NCBI GenBank assembly: GCA_029051915.1
Contig: JAIDKM010000020.1
Span: forward strand, 1 to 17,179
Origin: Alistipes sp.
GTDB taxonomy: Bacteria; Bacteroidota; Bacteroidia; Bacteroidales; Rikenellaceae
Direction of reading: 5' to 3'
DNA length: 17,179 bases
Positions 1 to 6,739 of this stretch are shown piece after piece (within the stretch, counting starts at the first letter, position 1; each line of letters begins with the position of its first letter). The translations under genes were made by a program, and so were the position numbers. A model generated the notes under the pieces. That model did no database searches. It was not told where the DNA came from and saw only the letters and a program-made list of their open reading frames with translations.

Positions 1-77
1 AGTCCCGAGCCATTGCCCTTGACGATCAGGCTGGCGATCCATCCGGCCGCCAGTCCTATCAGGAGATACCATAAGAA
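1..77. repeat. Exact 77-base copy of 8741-8817 at the window start
   Basis: Bases 1-77 match 8741-8817 without a mismatch and diverge at the next base (t at 78, a at 8818). The sequence belongs to the N-terminal part of the GlsB/YeaQ/YmgE-family gene at 8566-8823. Here it is joined directly to ffh. Nothing lies to the left, so the full length of the match is unknown. The value 77 equals a default k-mer size of a widely used de Bruijn assembler, and a contig that starts at a branching k-mer has this appearance. A real tandem-duplication or circle junction of bases 78-8817 would look the same. Confidence 0.95.
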
Positions 78-1181
78 TACGTCGTCCGGAATGTCTATGT
101 CTTTGAGTGTTTTGCCCATGCCTGGGAGCATCGAGGCCAGGTCTTTCAGGTTGCCCATCTTCTTCACTTGCTGGATCTGCGCTATGAAGTCGTTGAAGTC
201 GAATTGGTTCTTCACCAGTTTCTTCTTCAGCTTGCGGGCTTCTTCTTCATCGAATTGTTCCTGAGCTCGTTCTACCAGCGACACCACGTCGCCCATGCCC
301 AGAATGCGGTCGGCCATGCGTTCCGGATGGAAGACTTGCAGGGCGTCCATCTTCTCGCCGCTCGATATGAATTTCAGCGGCTTGTCCACCACCGCACGGA
401 TCGAGATCGCCGCACCGCCTCGCGTGTCGCCGTCCAGTTTCGTCAGCACTACGCCGTCGAAGTCCAGCCGGTCGTTGAACTCTTTGGCCGTGTTCACGGC
501 GTCCTGACCCGTCATGGCGTCCACTACAAAAAGCGTCTCCGAAGGATTCACTGCCGCCTTGATCGCTGTGATCTCCTGCATCATCGCTTCGTCTACGGCC
601 AGGCGCCCCGCCGTATCGACAATTACTGCGTTGTAGCTTTTTTGGCGGGCATATTTGATCGCGTTTTGCGCGATCTCTACCGGGTTCCGGTTGCCTTCTT
701 CGGTGTAGACCTCCACTCCGATCTGCTGGCCCAGTACTTTCAGCTGATCGATGGCCGCCGGACGGTAGACGTCGCCCGCTACCAGCAGTACCTGACGGCC
801 TTTCTTCTCCTTGAGCAGCGCCGCCAGCTTGCCCGAGAAAGTCGTCTTACCCGAACCTTGCAGACCCGCGATCAGAATCACGGCCGGCGTGCCTTCCAGC
901 TTCACGTCGGTAGCCGTGCCGCCCATCAGCGCAGCCAGTTCGTCGCGCACGATCTTGGTCATCATCTGCCCCGGCTTCACCGCCGTCAGCACGTTCTGGC
1001 CCAGTGCTTTTTGTTTTACCGTGTCGGTGAAGGTCTTGGCTACCTTGTAGTTTACGTCGGCGTCGATCAGCGCACGGCGGATTTCTTTGAGCGTCTCCGC
1101 TACGTTGATTTCCGTAATGCGGCCTTCGCCCTTGAGTATCTTGAACGACCGTTCGAGTTTGTCTGTCAGGTTTTCGAACAT
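3..1181 (-). CDS. ffh: Signal recognition particle protein Ffh (SRP54), 3' end replaced or cut
   Basis: GTPase subunit of the signal recognition particle, which binds 4.5S RNA and signal sequences and delivers ribosomes to FtsY at the membrane. The start ATG is at 1181. Visible are the helical N domain (about residues 1-90), the P-loop GLQGSGKT (106-113), the DTAGR motif (189-193), the TKLDG guanine-specificity motif (247-251) and the start of the M domain, with MLPGMGK near 351-357. Residue 368 (Val, bases 78-80) is the last that is native beyond doubt. From base 77 down, the frame reads residues of the GlsB-like protein encoded at 8566-8823. About 75-80 residues usual for the family, including the RNA-binding GSG helix, are absent. 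I regard the native gene as 78-1181 and partial. A good promoter lies 40-70 bases upstream. Confidence 0.93.
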   Translation of the reverse strand, partial: MFENLTDKLERSFKILKGEGRITEINVAETLKEIRRALIDADVNYKVAKTFTDTVKQKALGQNVLTAVKPGQMMTKIVRDELAALMGGTATDVKLEGTPAVILIAGLQGSGKTTFSGKLAALLKEKKGRQVLLVAGDVYRPAAIDQLKVLGQQIGVEVYTEEGNRNPVEIAQNAIKYARQKSYNAVIVDTAGRLAVDEAMMQEITAIKAAVNPSETLFVVDAMTGQDAVNTAKEFNDRLDFDGVVLTKLDGDTRGGAAISIRAVVDKPLKFISSGEKMDALQVFHPERMADRILGMGDVVSLVERAQEQFDEEEARKLKKKLVKNQFDFNDFIAQIQQVKKMGNLKDLASMLPGMGKTLKDIDIPDDVFLWYLLIGLAAGWIASLIVKGNGSG

Positions 1182-1220
1182 GTTTTCCCGAATTTTAGAT
1201 GTTTCCCACAAGAGGTGCCG

Positions 1221-1250
1221 CAAAGATAAGCAATAATCGGCAATGCACAA
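1221..1250 (-). promoter_or_regulatory. Bacteroidota-type promoter of ffh
   Basis: On the minus strand TTG (1250-1248) is followed after 19 bases by TATCTTTG (1228-1221), which matches the Bacteroidota housekeeping pattern TTG-N19..21-TAnnTTTG. The predicted start of transcription near 1214 leaves a leader of about 33 bases before the ffh ATG. Confidence 0.65.
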
Positions 1251-1283
1251 TCGCCCGTCCGAGAAAAACGCGGTACCTCAGGC

Positions 1284-2132
1284 TCAGGATTTTTCTGGGT
1301 AACGGGCCGTGTAGTAGCGCGACCCATAGCCGCACCAGATGCCGCGGCCGTCGCCTTCGATGTTGGTGGGCAGGGCGTTGTCCGACGGGAATATCGGGTT
1401 CAGCGCGTTGAGCACTTCGTTTTCGAAAAGGCTCCAGTAGTCGTAGCCGAAGCGGCCCGTCGTGCTGAAGCGCACGATCACTTCTTCGTTGCGGCGGAAA
1501 TATTGCGTGTATTCCTTGATGTGTACGTAGTCCAGCGGACGGTTGACCGTGATATCGGCCCGGCCATCAGGAAAGAGTGAGCGGTCTACGATTCCCAGCA
1601 GTGCCGGCCGGAAGTAGGTCGTTTCGGGCGTGAGACACTCCAGAAAATAGGCATTCTCCGCCGCCGGATCTTCGAACCGGGCCCGGATCGTGTAGTATTC
1701 GTCGTCGATGGCTACGCATTCCAGTGCTTCGAGGTCGAGCGGTTCCGGCACGGTCGTCTCGGCCGTCAGCGTGCGGCCCGAGTATTCGACTGTCAGCCGG
1801 TACTTCTTGCCCGTTTCACCCATGATGCGGTGGCTGCGGTAGACAAAGTGCGGGAAGTAGGCGTCGCTGTTGTAGCCCGTCAGTATCTCGGTTTCCTCGC
1901 CGCATGCAAGGGTTACTTTGGCCCAGCGCACTACGGCATCGGCCAGCATCTCTTCGGTCAGCCGGTCGGCGTAGGGAAGGTTGAGCGTCAGCATCACTTC
2001 GGCGCCCTGGCCCTCTTCGATGCGTCCTTCCACAACCAGTTGTTGATGGAATGCGTCGTCGGTACGGACTTTTCCCAGACATCCGGCCAGCAGTGCGCAG
2101 AGCAGCAGTATGCAGTATCGAGGTTTCATCAT
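1284..2132 (-). CDS. DUF4249 family lipoprotein, partner of the TonB-dependent receptor
   Basis: A 282-residue lipoprotein with a signal peptide ending in the lipobox LLAGC (Cys18), so it should be lipid-anchored in the outer membrane or periplasm. The rest is rich in beta strands, and its overall pattern (VVEGRIEEGQ near the start, VPEPLDLEALE in the middle, a mixed Tyr-rich C terminus) resembles DUF4249, a Bacteroidota family usually encoded next to small TonB-dependent receptors. Its start lies one base after the receptor stop codon, so the two are surely co-transcribed and probably coupled in translation. A second ATG follows at once (2129). The exact role is unknown; binding or gating of the receptor's ligand is an inference from context. 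Confidence 0.75.
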   Translation of the reverse strand: MMKPRYCILLLCALLAGCLGKVRTDDAFHQQLVVEGRIEEGQGAEVMLTLNLPYADRLTEEMLADAVVRWAKVTLACGEETEILTGYNSDAYFPHFVYRSHRIMGETGKKYRLTVEYSGRTLTAETTVPEPLDLEALECVAIDDEYYTIRARFEDPAAENAYFLECLTPETTYFRPALLGIVDRSLFPDGRADITVNRPLDYVHIKEYTQYFRRNEEVIVRFSTTGRFGYDYWSLFENEVLNALNPIFPSDNALPTNIEGDGRGIWCGYGSRYYTARYPEKS

Positions 2133-2133
2133 C

Positions 2134-4206
2134 TCAGAATCGGAACGTCCAGCTCAGCGAGGGCAGGATCGAATAAAGACTGTGTTTGCGACGGGCGGTG
2201 CGGAGCACTTGTTCGTCCGTGTTGTAGTGGATCGGCCACGATACATAAAGCGGATTCTTCCGGACGTAGCAGTTGTATAGCGAGAAGTTGATGCCGTGGC
2301 GGTGCGCATCGCCGATCCAGCGCGTTGCCGAAATGTCGAGCCGATGGTAGGCGGGCAGCCGCGACCCGTTGTAGGTGCCGTGGCCGCGCAGGAAGGCGCC
2401 GCCCGAGGTGTAGAAATCCACGGAGGAGGTGTAGGCCGCTCCCGTGGCATAGACGAAGACGGCACCGAAGTCCCACTTCGGCGTCGGATGCCAGGTTATC
2501 GCCACCGACAGATCGTGGCGGCGATCCTGTTTGGCCGGGAATGGATCGCCGCCGTTCAGTTCGTCGAACCGGCGTACGGAGCGTCCCAGCGTGTAGCTTA
2601 TCCAGCCATTCACGCGCGGTGCCGTGTAGGCTGCCATCAGTTCCAATCCGTAGGCTTCGCCTTCGCCCGAGCGGATGTATTTTTCGATCTCCACTTGTGC
2701 ATGGAGCATGCTCATCAGCGGCAGGTCGTATTCCACCGCGTCGTGCATGCGGCGATAGTAGGCTTCGGCCGACAGCCGGAGCCGGCCTCCGGCCAGCGAG
2801 GCATAGTAGCCGGCCGTGATGTTGTGGCTGTGCATGGGGGCGTTGTCCGCCGTGGCCGGCATCCAGAAGTCGGTCGAGAAGCTGGCGTTGGAGACCGGAA
2901 CCAGATGGGTGTATTGTGCTCCGTAGGCGTAGACCGCTTTCAGCCGGTGTCGTTCCGAGAGGCAGTATTCCGCACTGACGCCCGGCTCGGGTTGCGAGGT
3001 CGTGTAGGTGCTTCCGCCGTCGAGTTTCCGGACGGTGTAGATCGAGTAGCGCAGCGCGGTTCCGACCGCGATTTTCCGCCCGAGCCGGAAAGTCGCTGCT
3101 ATGTAGGGCGCTATTTCGTGCGAAAGATAGTGCGGTTTGGGTACTGTACGGTCGGTGGTCGCAAGGTTGTAGTCGGTCGCAGCGTATTGCGGCCGGATGT
3201 CGCGGCAGGCATAGAGGATGCCGGCCCGCAGATCCGTTCGTTCCGTTCGCCAGCGGATGCTGCCTTTGTAGCCGCCGTCGGCGATCGACGAGGGCGTGCG
3301 GATCGAGGTGCCGGTGGTCGCGAGCGTCGCCCGGTTGGCGTAATCCGAATAGTAGAGCGTATGTTCCGCCGCGAACCGGTCGGAGTATCGCGACTCCAGC
3401 CGGGCCGATGTCGCCAGGGTGTGCCAGCCGATTTTGCCGCCTATCAGATATTGGTCGTAGTTCATGCGGATCCGGTCGTCGCCATAGTGGCCGTTGACCG
3501 TCAGGCGGTGCCTCTGCGAGAGTTCCCAGACCAGCGTGGCATCGTAGTCTTGAAGTGCATAGCGCAGGTCGTCGTTTTCCGAGAGCGAAATCAGGGCGAT
3601 CAGCCACTCCGCATAGGAGCGGCGGCCCGACAGGTGGAGGGCTGCTTTGCGGCCCAGCGGTACGCTCAGCGTCGCCTGCGCCGCAATGATCCCCACGTCG
3701 CCTTTCAGTCCCCATTTTTCAGGCACGGTTTCGACCGTCCGGGCCCGGAGCATGGCACCCGGGGCATGGCCCGTTTCGGCGCCGATTCCGGCTTTGTCGA
3801 ATTCATAGCTGACGATATGACCCGGGTTGAATGCCGAGAAGAAGCCCAGCAGGTGGGCGTAGGAGTAGAGCGGGGCGTTGTTGAGCAGGACGGTGCTTTG
3901 ACCGGCATCGCCGCCGCGGACGAAGAATCCGCTGTTGCCGTCGCCCGGGGTCTGTACGCCCGGCAGCAGCTGAAGGATCCGCAGCGGGTCGATCGTTCCC
4001 GCGAATCGGGGCAGGGCGTCGCTTTGTGCCATGTTGATGCGCAGTGTGCCGTCGGCGATGCCGCTCACAGCCAGTCGCTGCGGTTGCCCGCTCACGGTTA
4101 CTTGTTCGATTTCGTATCTCTGTGCCACACTGTCGGCCGGCTCCTGGCCACCGAGCGCCGGGAGCGGAATGAGCAGAAGCAGGGTCGGTAAGATACGATG
4201 CAGCAT
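2134..4206 (-). CDS. TonB-dependent outer-membrane receptor (short, without N-terminal extension)
   Basis: A 690-residue outer-membrane receptor. It has a signal peptide (about residues 1-20), a plug domain (about 30-160) with the motif FFVRGGDAGQS (94-104) and LGFFSAFNPG (120-129), then a long beta-barrel ending in SWTFRF, with the terminal Phe typical of barrel proteins. In related receptors of this pattern the plug usually reads LLDGxPVYN; here it is LLNNAPLYS, a variant at a well-conserved spot. It lacks the carboxypeptidase-regulatory-like domain of SusC proteins and has no SusD partner. It is followed one base later by the DUF4249 lipoprotein and preceded, after a strong hairpin, by a novel lipoprotein. 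The ligand cannot be told from sequence. Confidence 0.88.
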   Translation of the reverse strand: MLHRILPTLLLLIPLPALGGQEPADSVAQRYEIEQVTVSGQPQRLAVSGIADGTLRINMAQSDALPRFAGTIDPLRILQLLPGVQTPGDGNSGFFVRGGDAGQSTVLLNNAPLYSYAHLLGFFSAFNPGHIVSYEFDKAGIGAETGHAPGAMLRARTVETVPEKWGLKGDVGIIAAQATLSVPLGRKAALHLSGRRSYAEWLIALISLSENDDLRYALQDYDATLVWELSQRHRLTVNGHYGDDRIRMNYDQYLIGGKIGWHTLATSARLESRYSDRFAAEHTLYYSDYANRATLATTGTSIRTPSSIADGGYKGSIRWRTERTDLRAGILYACRDIRPQYAATDYNLATTDRTVPKPHYLSHEIAPYIAATFRLGRKIAVGTALRYSIYTVRKLDGGSTYTTSQPEPGVSAEYCLSERHRLKAVYAYGAQYTHLVPVSNASFSTDFWMPATADNAPMHSHNITAGYYASLAGGRLRLSAEAYYRRMHDAVEYDLPLMSMLHAQVEIEKYIRSGEGEAYGLELMAAYTAPRVNGWISYTLGRSVRRFDELNGGDPFPAKQDRRHDLSVAITWHPTPKWDFGAVFVYATGAAYTSSVDFYTSGGAFLRGHGTYNGSRLPAYHRLDISATRWIGDAHRHGINFSLYNCYVRKNPLYVSWPIHYNTDEQVLRTARRKHSLYSILPSLSWTFRF

Positions 4207-4225
4207 GATGCGGGCCGGATGTAAG

Positions 4226-4261
4226 AACGAGAGGGAATGCCTGTGCAGGCTCCCTCTCGTT
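4226..4261 (-). terminator. Strong intercistronic hairpin (attenuator or partial terminator)
   Basis: An 11-12 base-pair stem (about 4226-4236 with 4251-4261) carries a further short stem (GCCTG/CAGGC) at its tip. It sits between the stop of the upstream lipoprotein gene (4279) and the receptor start (4206). On the minus strand only a poor U-run follows (GTTCTTAC), so full termination is doubtful. No TAnnTTTG box lies between hairpin and receptor, so the receptor probably depends on read-through. The hairpin may set different levels for lipoprotein and receptor, or protect the 3' end of the first message. Confidence 0.6.
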
Positions 4262-4278
4262 GTCGGTGCGGGATCGGA

Positions 4279-5562
4279 TCAGCGGAGAATGTTGCTGTAG
4301 CCTTCGAGCAGTTCTTCGATCGTGTCGAAGAGCGACGAGAAGCGGTTGCGCGTGAAGTAGGATTCGAATGCCGTCCGCGAGCCGTCGCCGAATACGAGTA
4401 CACCTTCCGTCGTGTAGTCGTAGACGTACTGCGTTCCGTCGAAATAGGAGTAGTCGCGTACGGCCTGCATTTCGATGTCGGCTACTTTGGTGTTGTCGTC
4501 CGCATAGGCCAGGTAGATGCTCATGTTGGCGTTGTAGATGGCGGCTTCGGCTTCGGCGCCTGCCTGCGTCCATTTGTTTTCGATCTTGTCCCTCAGGTCG
4601 ATGATCTTGCGGATGTCGCCCTGGCCGACTACTTTGGCCGTCAGCAGCTGCAGCGTGCCTTCGCCGGTCTTTACATAGTCGCGGAAATGATCGCTCGGAT
4701 CGACATCTTCGTACTCCGTGCCGTTCCAATCCGTTTCGGTTACGATCCAGTTGTTCGTGTCGGTCAGGTCGCTGACGGCTACTTTGGCATAGCCCGTTGC
4801 GATGACGGTGCCGTTCTTCACGATTTCGCTGTTGCAGGCGATGTAGTTGGGGTTGGCTTCGCCTTTGGCCGAGAGCGTCAGCGTGCCGTGGGTCAGCTTG
4901 GCTTCAGGATTGAGCGTCAGCCCGTCGGACGAAAGGTTGGGTATGACGAAGAATGACAATTCCTCTTTTTTGGCTACCAGAAGCGTCAGGGCGATGCGGT
5001 TCGGCACTTCGACGATGGCGTTTTCGGGTTTGTAGGTGTAGTCGGTCTTTTCGGCTGCATAGGCGATGACCACTTGCGATTCGTGCTTGTCATCGGCATA
5101 GTTGACCGTGATCTTACGTTCGTCGGAGGCTTGAGAGTCCCACTCTTCGGTCGTGTCGTTGTAAGTGTAGATCATGCCGTTCGAGCCCAGCTCGCCGGCT
5201 ATCGTGTAGCGAATGGCGGCACGCGTTACGGCTCCCATCAGGGCTCCGGGGGCGTTGTCGCGCAGTGCGTCCAGCAGACTCCGGGTCATCGGCTGCACCG
5301 GTGTCGGCATGGGATCTACTTCATCGTTCGCGTTCAGCAGGTCGAGCAGCGTCTGGAGCGATTCGATCGCCGTGCGGCTCTCTTCGGGCGAAAAATAGCC
5401 GGCGAATTCTTTGCCGATCGTTTCCAGCTTGGCCTTATGCTGGTCGGGGGTCAGGGGCGAAGGAGCCGGGACATTTTGGCCGTTGTCGTCCTTGTCGCCG
5501 CAGGCCGTCGCCATCATGGCGACCGTTGCGGCCATCATTGCATAACGGAGGAGGTTTTTCAT
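4279..5562 (-). CDS. Uncharacterised surface lipoprotein at the head of the receptor operon
   Basis: 427 residues from the ATG at 5562; an in-frame upstream start would add a tail that is not signal-like, so I reject it. The signal peptide ends in the lipobox MATAC (Cys21), followed by GDKDDNG. An acidic stretch just after the lipidated Cys resembles the surface-export signal described for Bacteroidota lipoproteins, so the protein may face outwards. A Pro-rich linker (PAPSPLTPDQ, about 34-43) leads to a helical segment with a second PMPTPVQP linker, then a strand-rich body with Tyr- and Asp-rich stretches. I recognise no family. As first gene of an operon with a TonB-dependent receptor and a DUF4249 protein, it may capture the ligand (inference). 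Its promoter contains a poly-C/G tract. Confidence 0.8.
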   Translation of the reverse strand: MKNLLRYAMMAATVAMMATACGDKDDNGQNVPAPSPLTPDQHKAKLETIGKEFAGYFSPEESRTAIESLQTLLDLLNANDEVDPMPTPVQPMTRSLLDALRDNAPGALMGAVTRAAIRYTIAGELGSNGMIYTYNDTTEEWDSQASDERKITVNYADDKHESQVVIAYAAEKTDYTYKPENAIVEVPNRIALTLLVAKKEELSFFVIPNLSSDGLTLNPEAKLTHGTLTLSAKGEANPNYIACNSEIVKNGTVIATGYAKVAVSDLTDTNNWIVTETDWNGTEYEDVDPSDHFRDYVKTGEGTLQLLTAKVVGQGDIRKIIDLRDKIENKWTQAGAEAEAAIYNANMSIYLAYADDNTKVADIEMQAVRDYSYFDGTQYVYDYTTEGVLVFGDGSRTAFESYFTRNRFSSLFDTIEELLEGYSNILR

Positions 5563-5625
5563 GATTTTATGGTTTGATGGAGTGTTTTCGCAAGGATCGG
5601 ATCCCCTTACAATCTTTCTTTGAGA

Positions 5626-5655
5626 CAAAGATATGCAAAAAATCCCCCCCCCAAA
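5626..5655 (-). promoter_or_regulatory. Promoter with a nine-base G tract in its spacer
   Basis: On the minus strand TTTG (5655-5652) is followed after 18 bases by TATCTTTG (5633-5626). The spacer begins with eight further G, giving a run of nine with the last base of the -33 box (5652-5644), and then has a run of six T. The other good promoters in this window have spacers of 19-20. Gain or loss of G would change this spacing directly. The start of transcription is expected near 5619, leaving about 57 bases of leader before the lipoprotein ATG at 5562. Confidence 0.65.
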
Positions 5656-5683
5656 GGAATTGCGATTTTTTTTACATACCTCT

Positions 5684-6253
5684 TTATAAAAGGCCCGCTT
5701 CGTAGTATACGACGATCTGTTCGATGATGCGGTCTTCGCCTTCCTTGTCGTACTCCGATTTGAGATCTTGGCCGAAAACTTTCGAGATTCCTTGCCAGAA
5801 TCCCGCTACGAAGCCTCCGCGGAATTCACGCAGCACTTCGTAGGCCGTGTATTCCGTCTCGCGGTCGATCAGCTTCAACAGCACGCGTCCTTGCGTGCGG
5901 GTCATGTGTTTCAGTACGGGCGTATATTCCTCCTTGATGTCGTGGTAGACTTGTTTGATGTAGGCTTTCTGTTCTTTCTTGGTGGGCAGGCGCAGCAGCT
6001 CGGCTTCCATGTCGGCCATCTTGCCTTTGGCGATCTTGGCGATCGGGTAGACTTTCTTCACGGCGTCGACCAGCCGGCGGTAGCGGCGCAGGTCGGCGGG
6101 CCGGCGGAAAACAGGAACGGGTGCAATGTGGATCAGCGGCGTCGAGTCGCCCCGCTCGACGCTCCATCCCTGATGAAGATAGCCGCGGCCCCCCTGTGCC
6201 TGCGCTCCGAAGTGCAGGGCAGCCAGCAGAAAGAGCAGCAGCCATTTTTTCAT
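5684..6253 (-). CDS. DUF4294 domain-containing secreted protein
   Basis: 189 residues from the ATG at 6253 (a TTG at 6262 in the same frame is less likely). It starts with a clear signal peptide, MKKWLLLFLLAALHFGAQAQ, so it is exported, probably to the periplasm. The body is helical and charged, with the core VDAVKKVYPIAK (about 58-69), then an acidic and basic helix pair and the end EDRIIEQIVVYYEAGLL. This matches DUF4294, a family found almost only in Bacteroidota and without a known function. It is read away from the thioesterase gene at 6364. A TAnnTTTG box on its strand lies at 6322-6315. Confidence 0.78.
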   Translation of the reverse strand: MKKWLLLFLLAALHFGAQAQGGRGYLHQGWSVERGDSTPLIHIAPVPVFRRPADLRRYRRLVDAVKKVYPIAKIAKGKMADMEAELLRLPTKKEQKAYIKQVYHDIKEEYTPVLKHMTRTQGRVLLKLIDRETEYTAYEVLREFRGGFVAGFWQGISKVFGQDLKSEYDKEGEDRIIEQIVVYYEAGLL

Positions 6254-6270
6254 AGTCCGCAAAAATTGAC

Positions 6271-6278
6271 GTATCTTT
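6271..6278 (+). promoter_or_regulatory. Candidate -7 box for the thioesterase gene
   Basis: TATCTTTG on the plus strand matches TAnnTTTG exactly, but no good TTG is present 19-21 bases upstream. Transcription would start near 6285, giving a leader of about 79 bases before the ATG at 6364. It faces the minus-strand box at 6315-6322. Confidence 0.35.
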
Positions 6279-6314
6279 GTTCCGGGCCGGACAGTAGATT
6301 CCCGGCTTCGGAAA

Positions 6315-6322
6315 CAAAGATA
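6315..6322 (-). promoter_or_regulatory. Candidate -7 box for the DUF4294 gene
   Basis: TATCTTTG on the minus strand (6322 to 6315). The -33 region is weak. Transcription would start near 6308, about 55 bases before the ATG at 6253, so this leader and the opposing one from 6271 would be complementary over some 20 bases. Confidence 0.4.
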
Positions 6323-6363
6323 ATCATTATAGTCGTTAAACGGAACGGATCCGGTTCGTATTT

Positions 6364-6738
6364 ATGTTGGAAAAAGGTCTTTCAGCCCAGAGCCGCACGA
6401 CGGTCGTCGAGGCCAATACGGCTGCATCAATGGGTTCGGGCGACATGCCCGTTTTCGCTACTCCCGCGATGATCGCCCTGATGGAGAACGCCGCCATGCT
6501 GGCTGTCGCCGGGGAATTGCCCGAAGGGGCTACTACCGTCGGCACCGAAATGAATGCTTCGCATATCAAGCCTTCGGGGCTCGGTGCCGAGATTACGGCT
6601 TCGGCAGTCGTTACGGCAGTCGAGGGACGTAAAATCACGTTCAACGTCGGGGCCCGCGATGCCGACGGATTGATCGGCGAGGGTACCCATGTCCGGTTCA
6701 TCGTCGACCGCGAGCGTTTCCTCGCCAAATTGAAATAG
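6364..6738 (+). CDS. Hotdog-fold acyl-CoA thioesterase, FlK-like
   Basis: A 124-residue single hotdog domain. It resembles the fluoroacetyl-CoA thioesterase (FlK) family: Thr33 in VFATP, Glu41 in LMENAA and His67 in NASHIKP are spaced 8 and 26 residues apart, which is the same spacing as Thr42, Glu50 and His76 of FlK. The C-terminal part GLIGEGTHVRFIVD also fits. It should hydrolyse a small acyl-CoA in the cytoplasm. The true substrate is unknown, and fluoroacetyl-CoA is unlikely in a gut anaerobe. The gene stands alone on the plus strand, and its stop codon lies one base from that of nhaD, which comes from the other side. Confidence 0.8.
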   Translation: MLEKGLSAQSRTTVVEANTAASMGSGDMPVFATPAMIALMENAAMLAVAGELPEGATTVGTEMNASHIKPSGLGAEITASAVVTAVEGRKITFNVGARDADGLIGEGTHVRFIVDRERFLAKLK

Positions 6739-6739
6739 C

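Noticed and set aside
168..1229. A 353-codon open frame on the plus strand across ffh
   Set aside because: It is antisense to a well-recognised Ffh protein and has the His/Arg/Gln-rich composition of a shadow frame in GC-rich DNA.
2296..4191. A 631-codon open frame on the plus strand across the receptor gene
   Set aside because: The minus strand holds a clear TonB-dependent receptor with signal peptide, plug motif and terminal Phe. The plus frame has Val/Arg/Gly-rich shadow composition and no domain.
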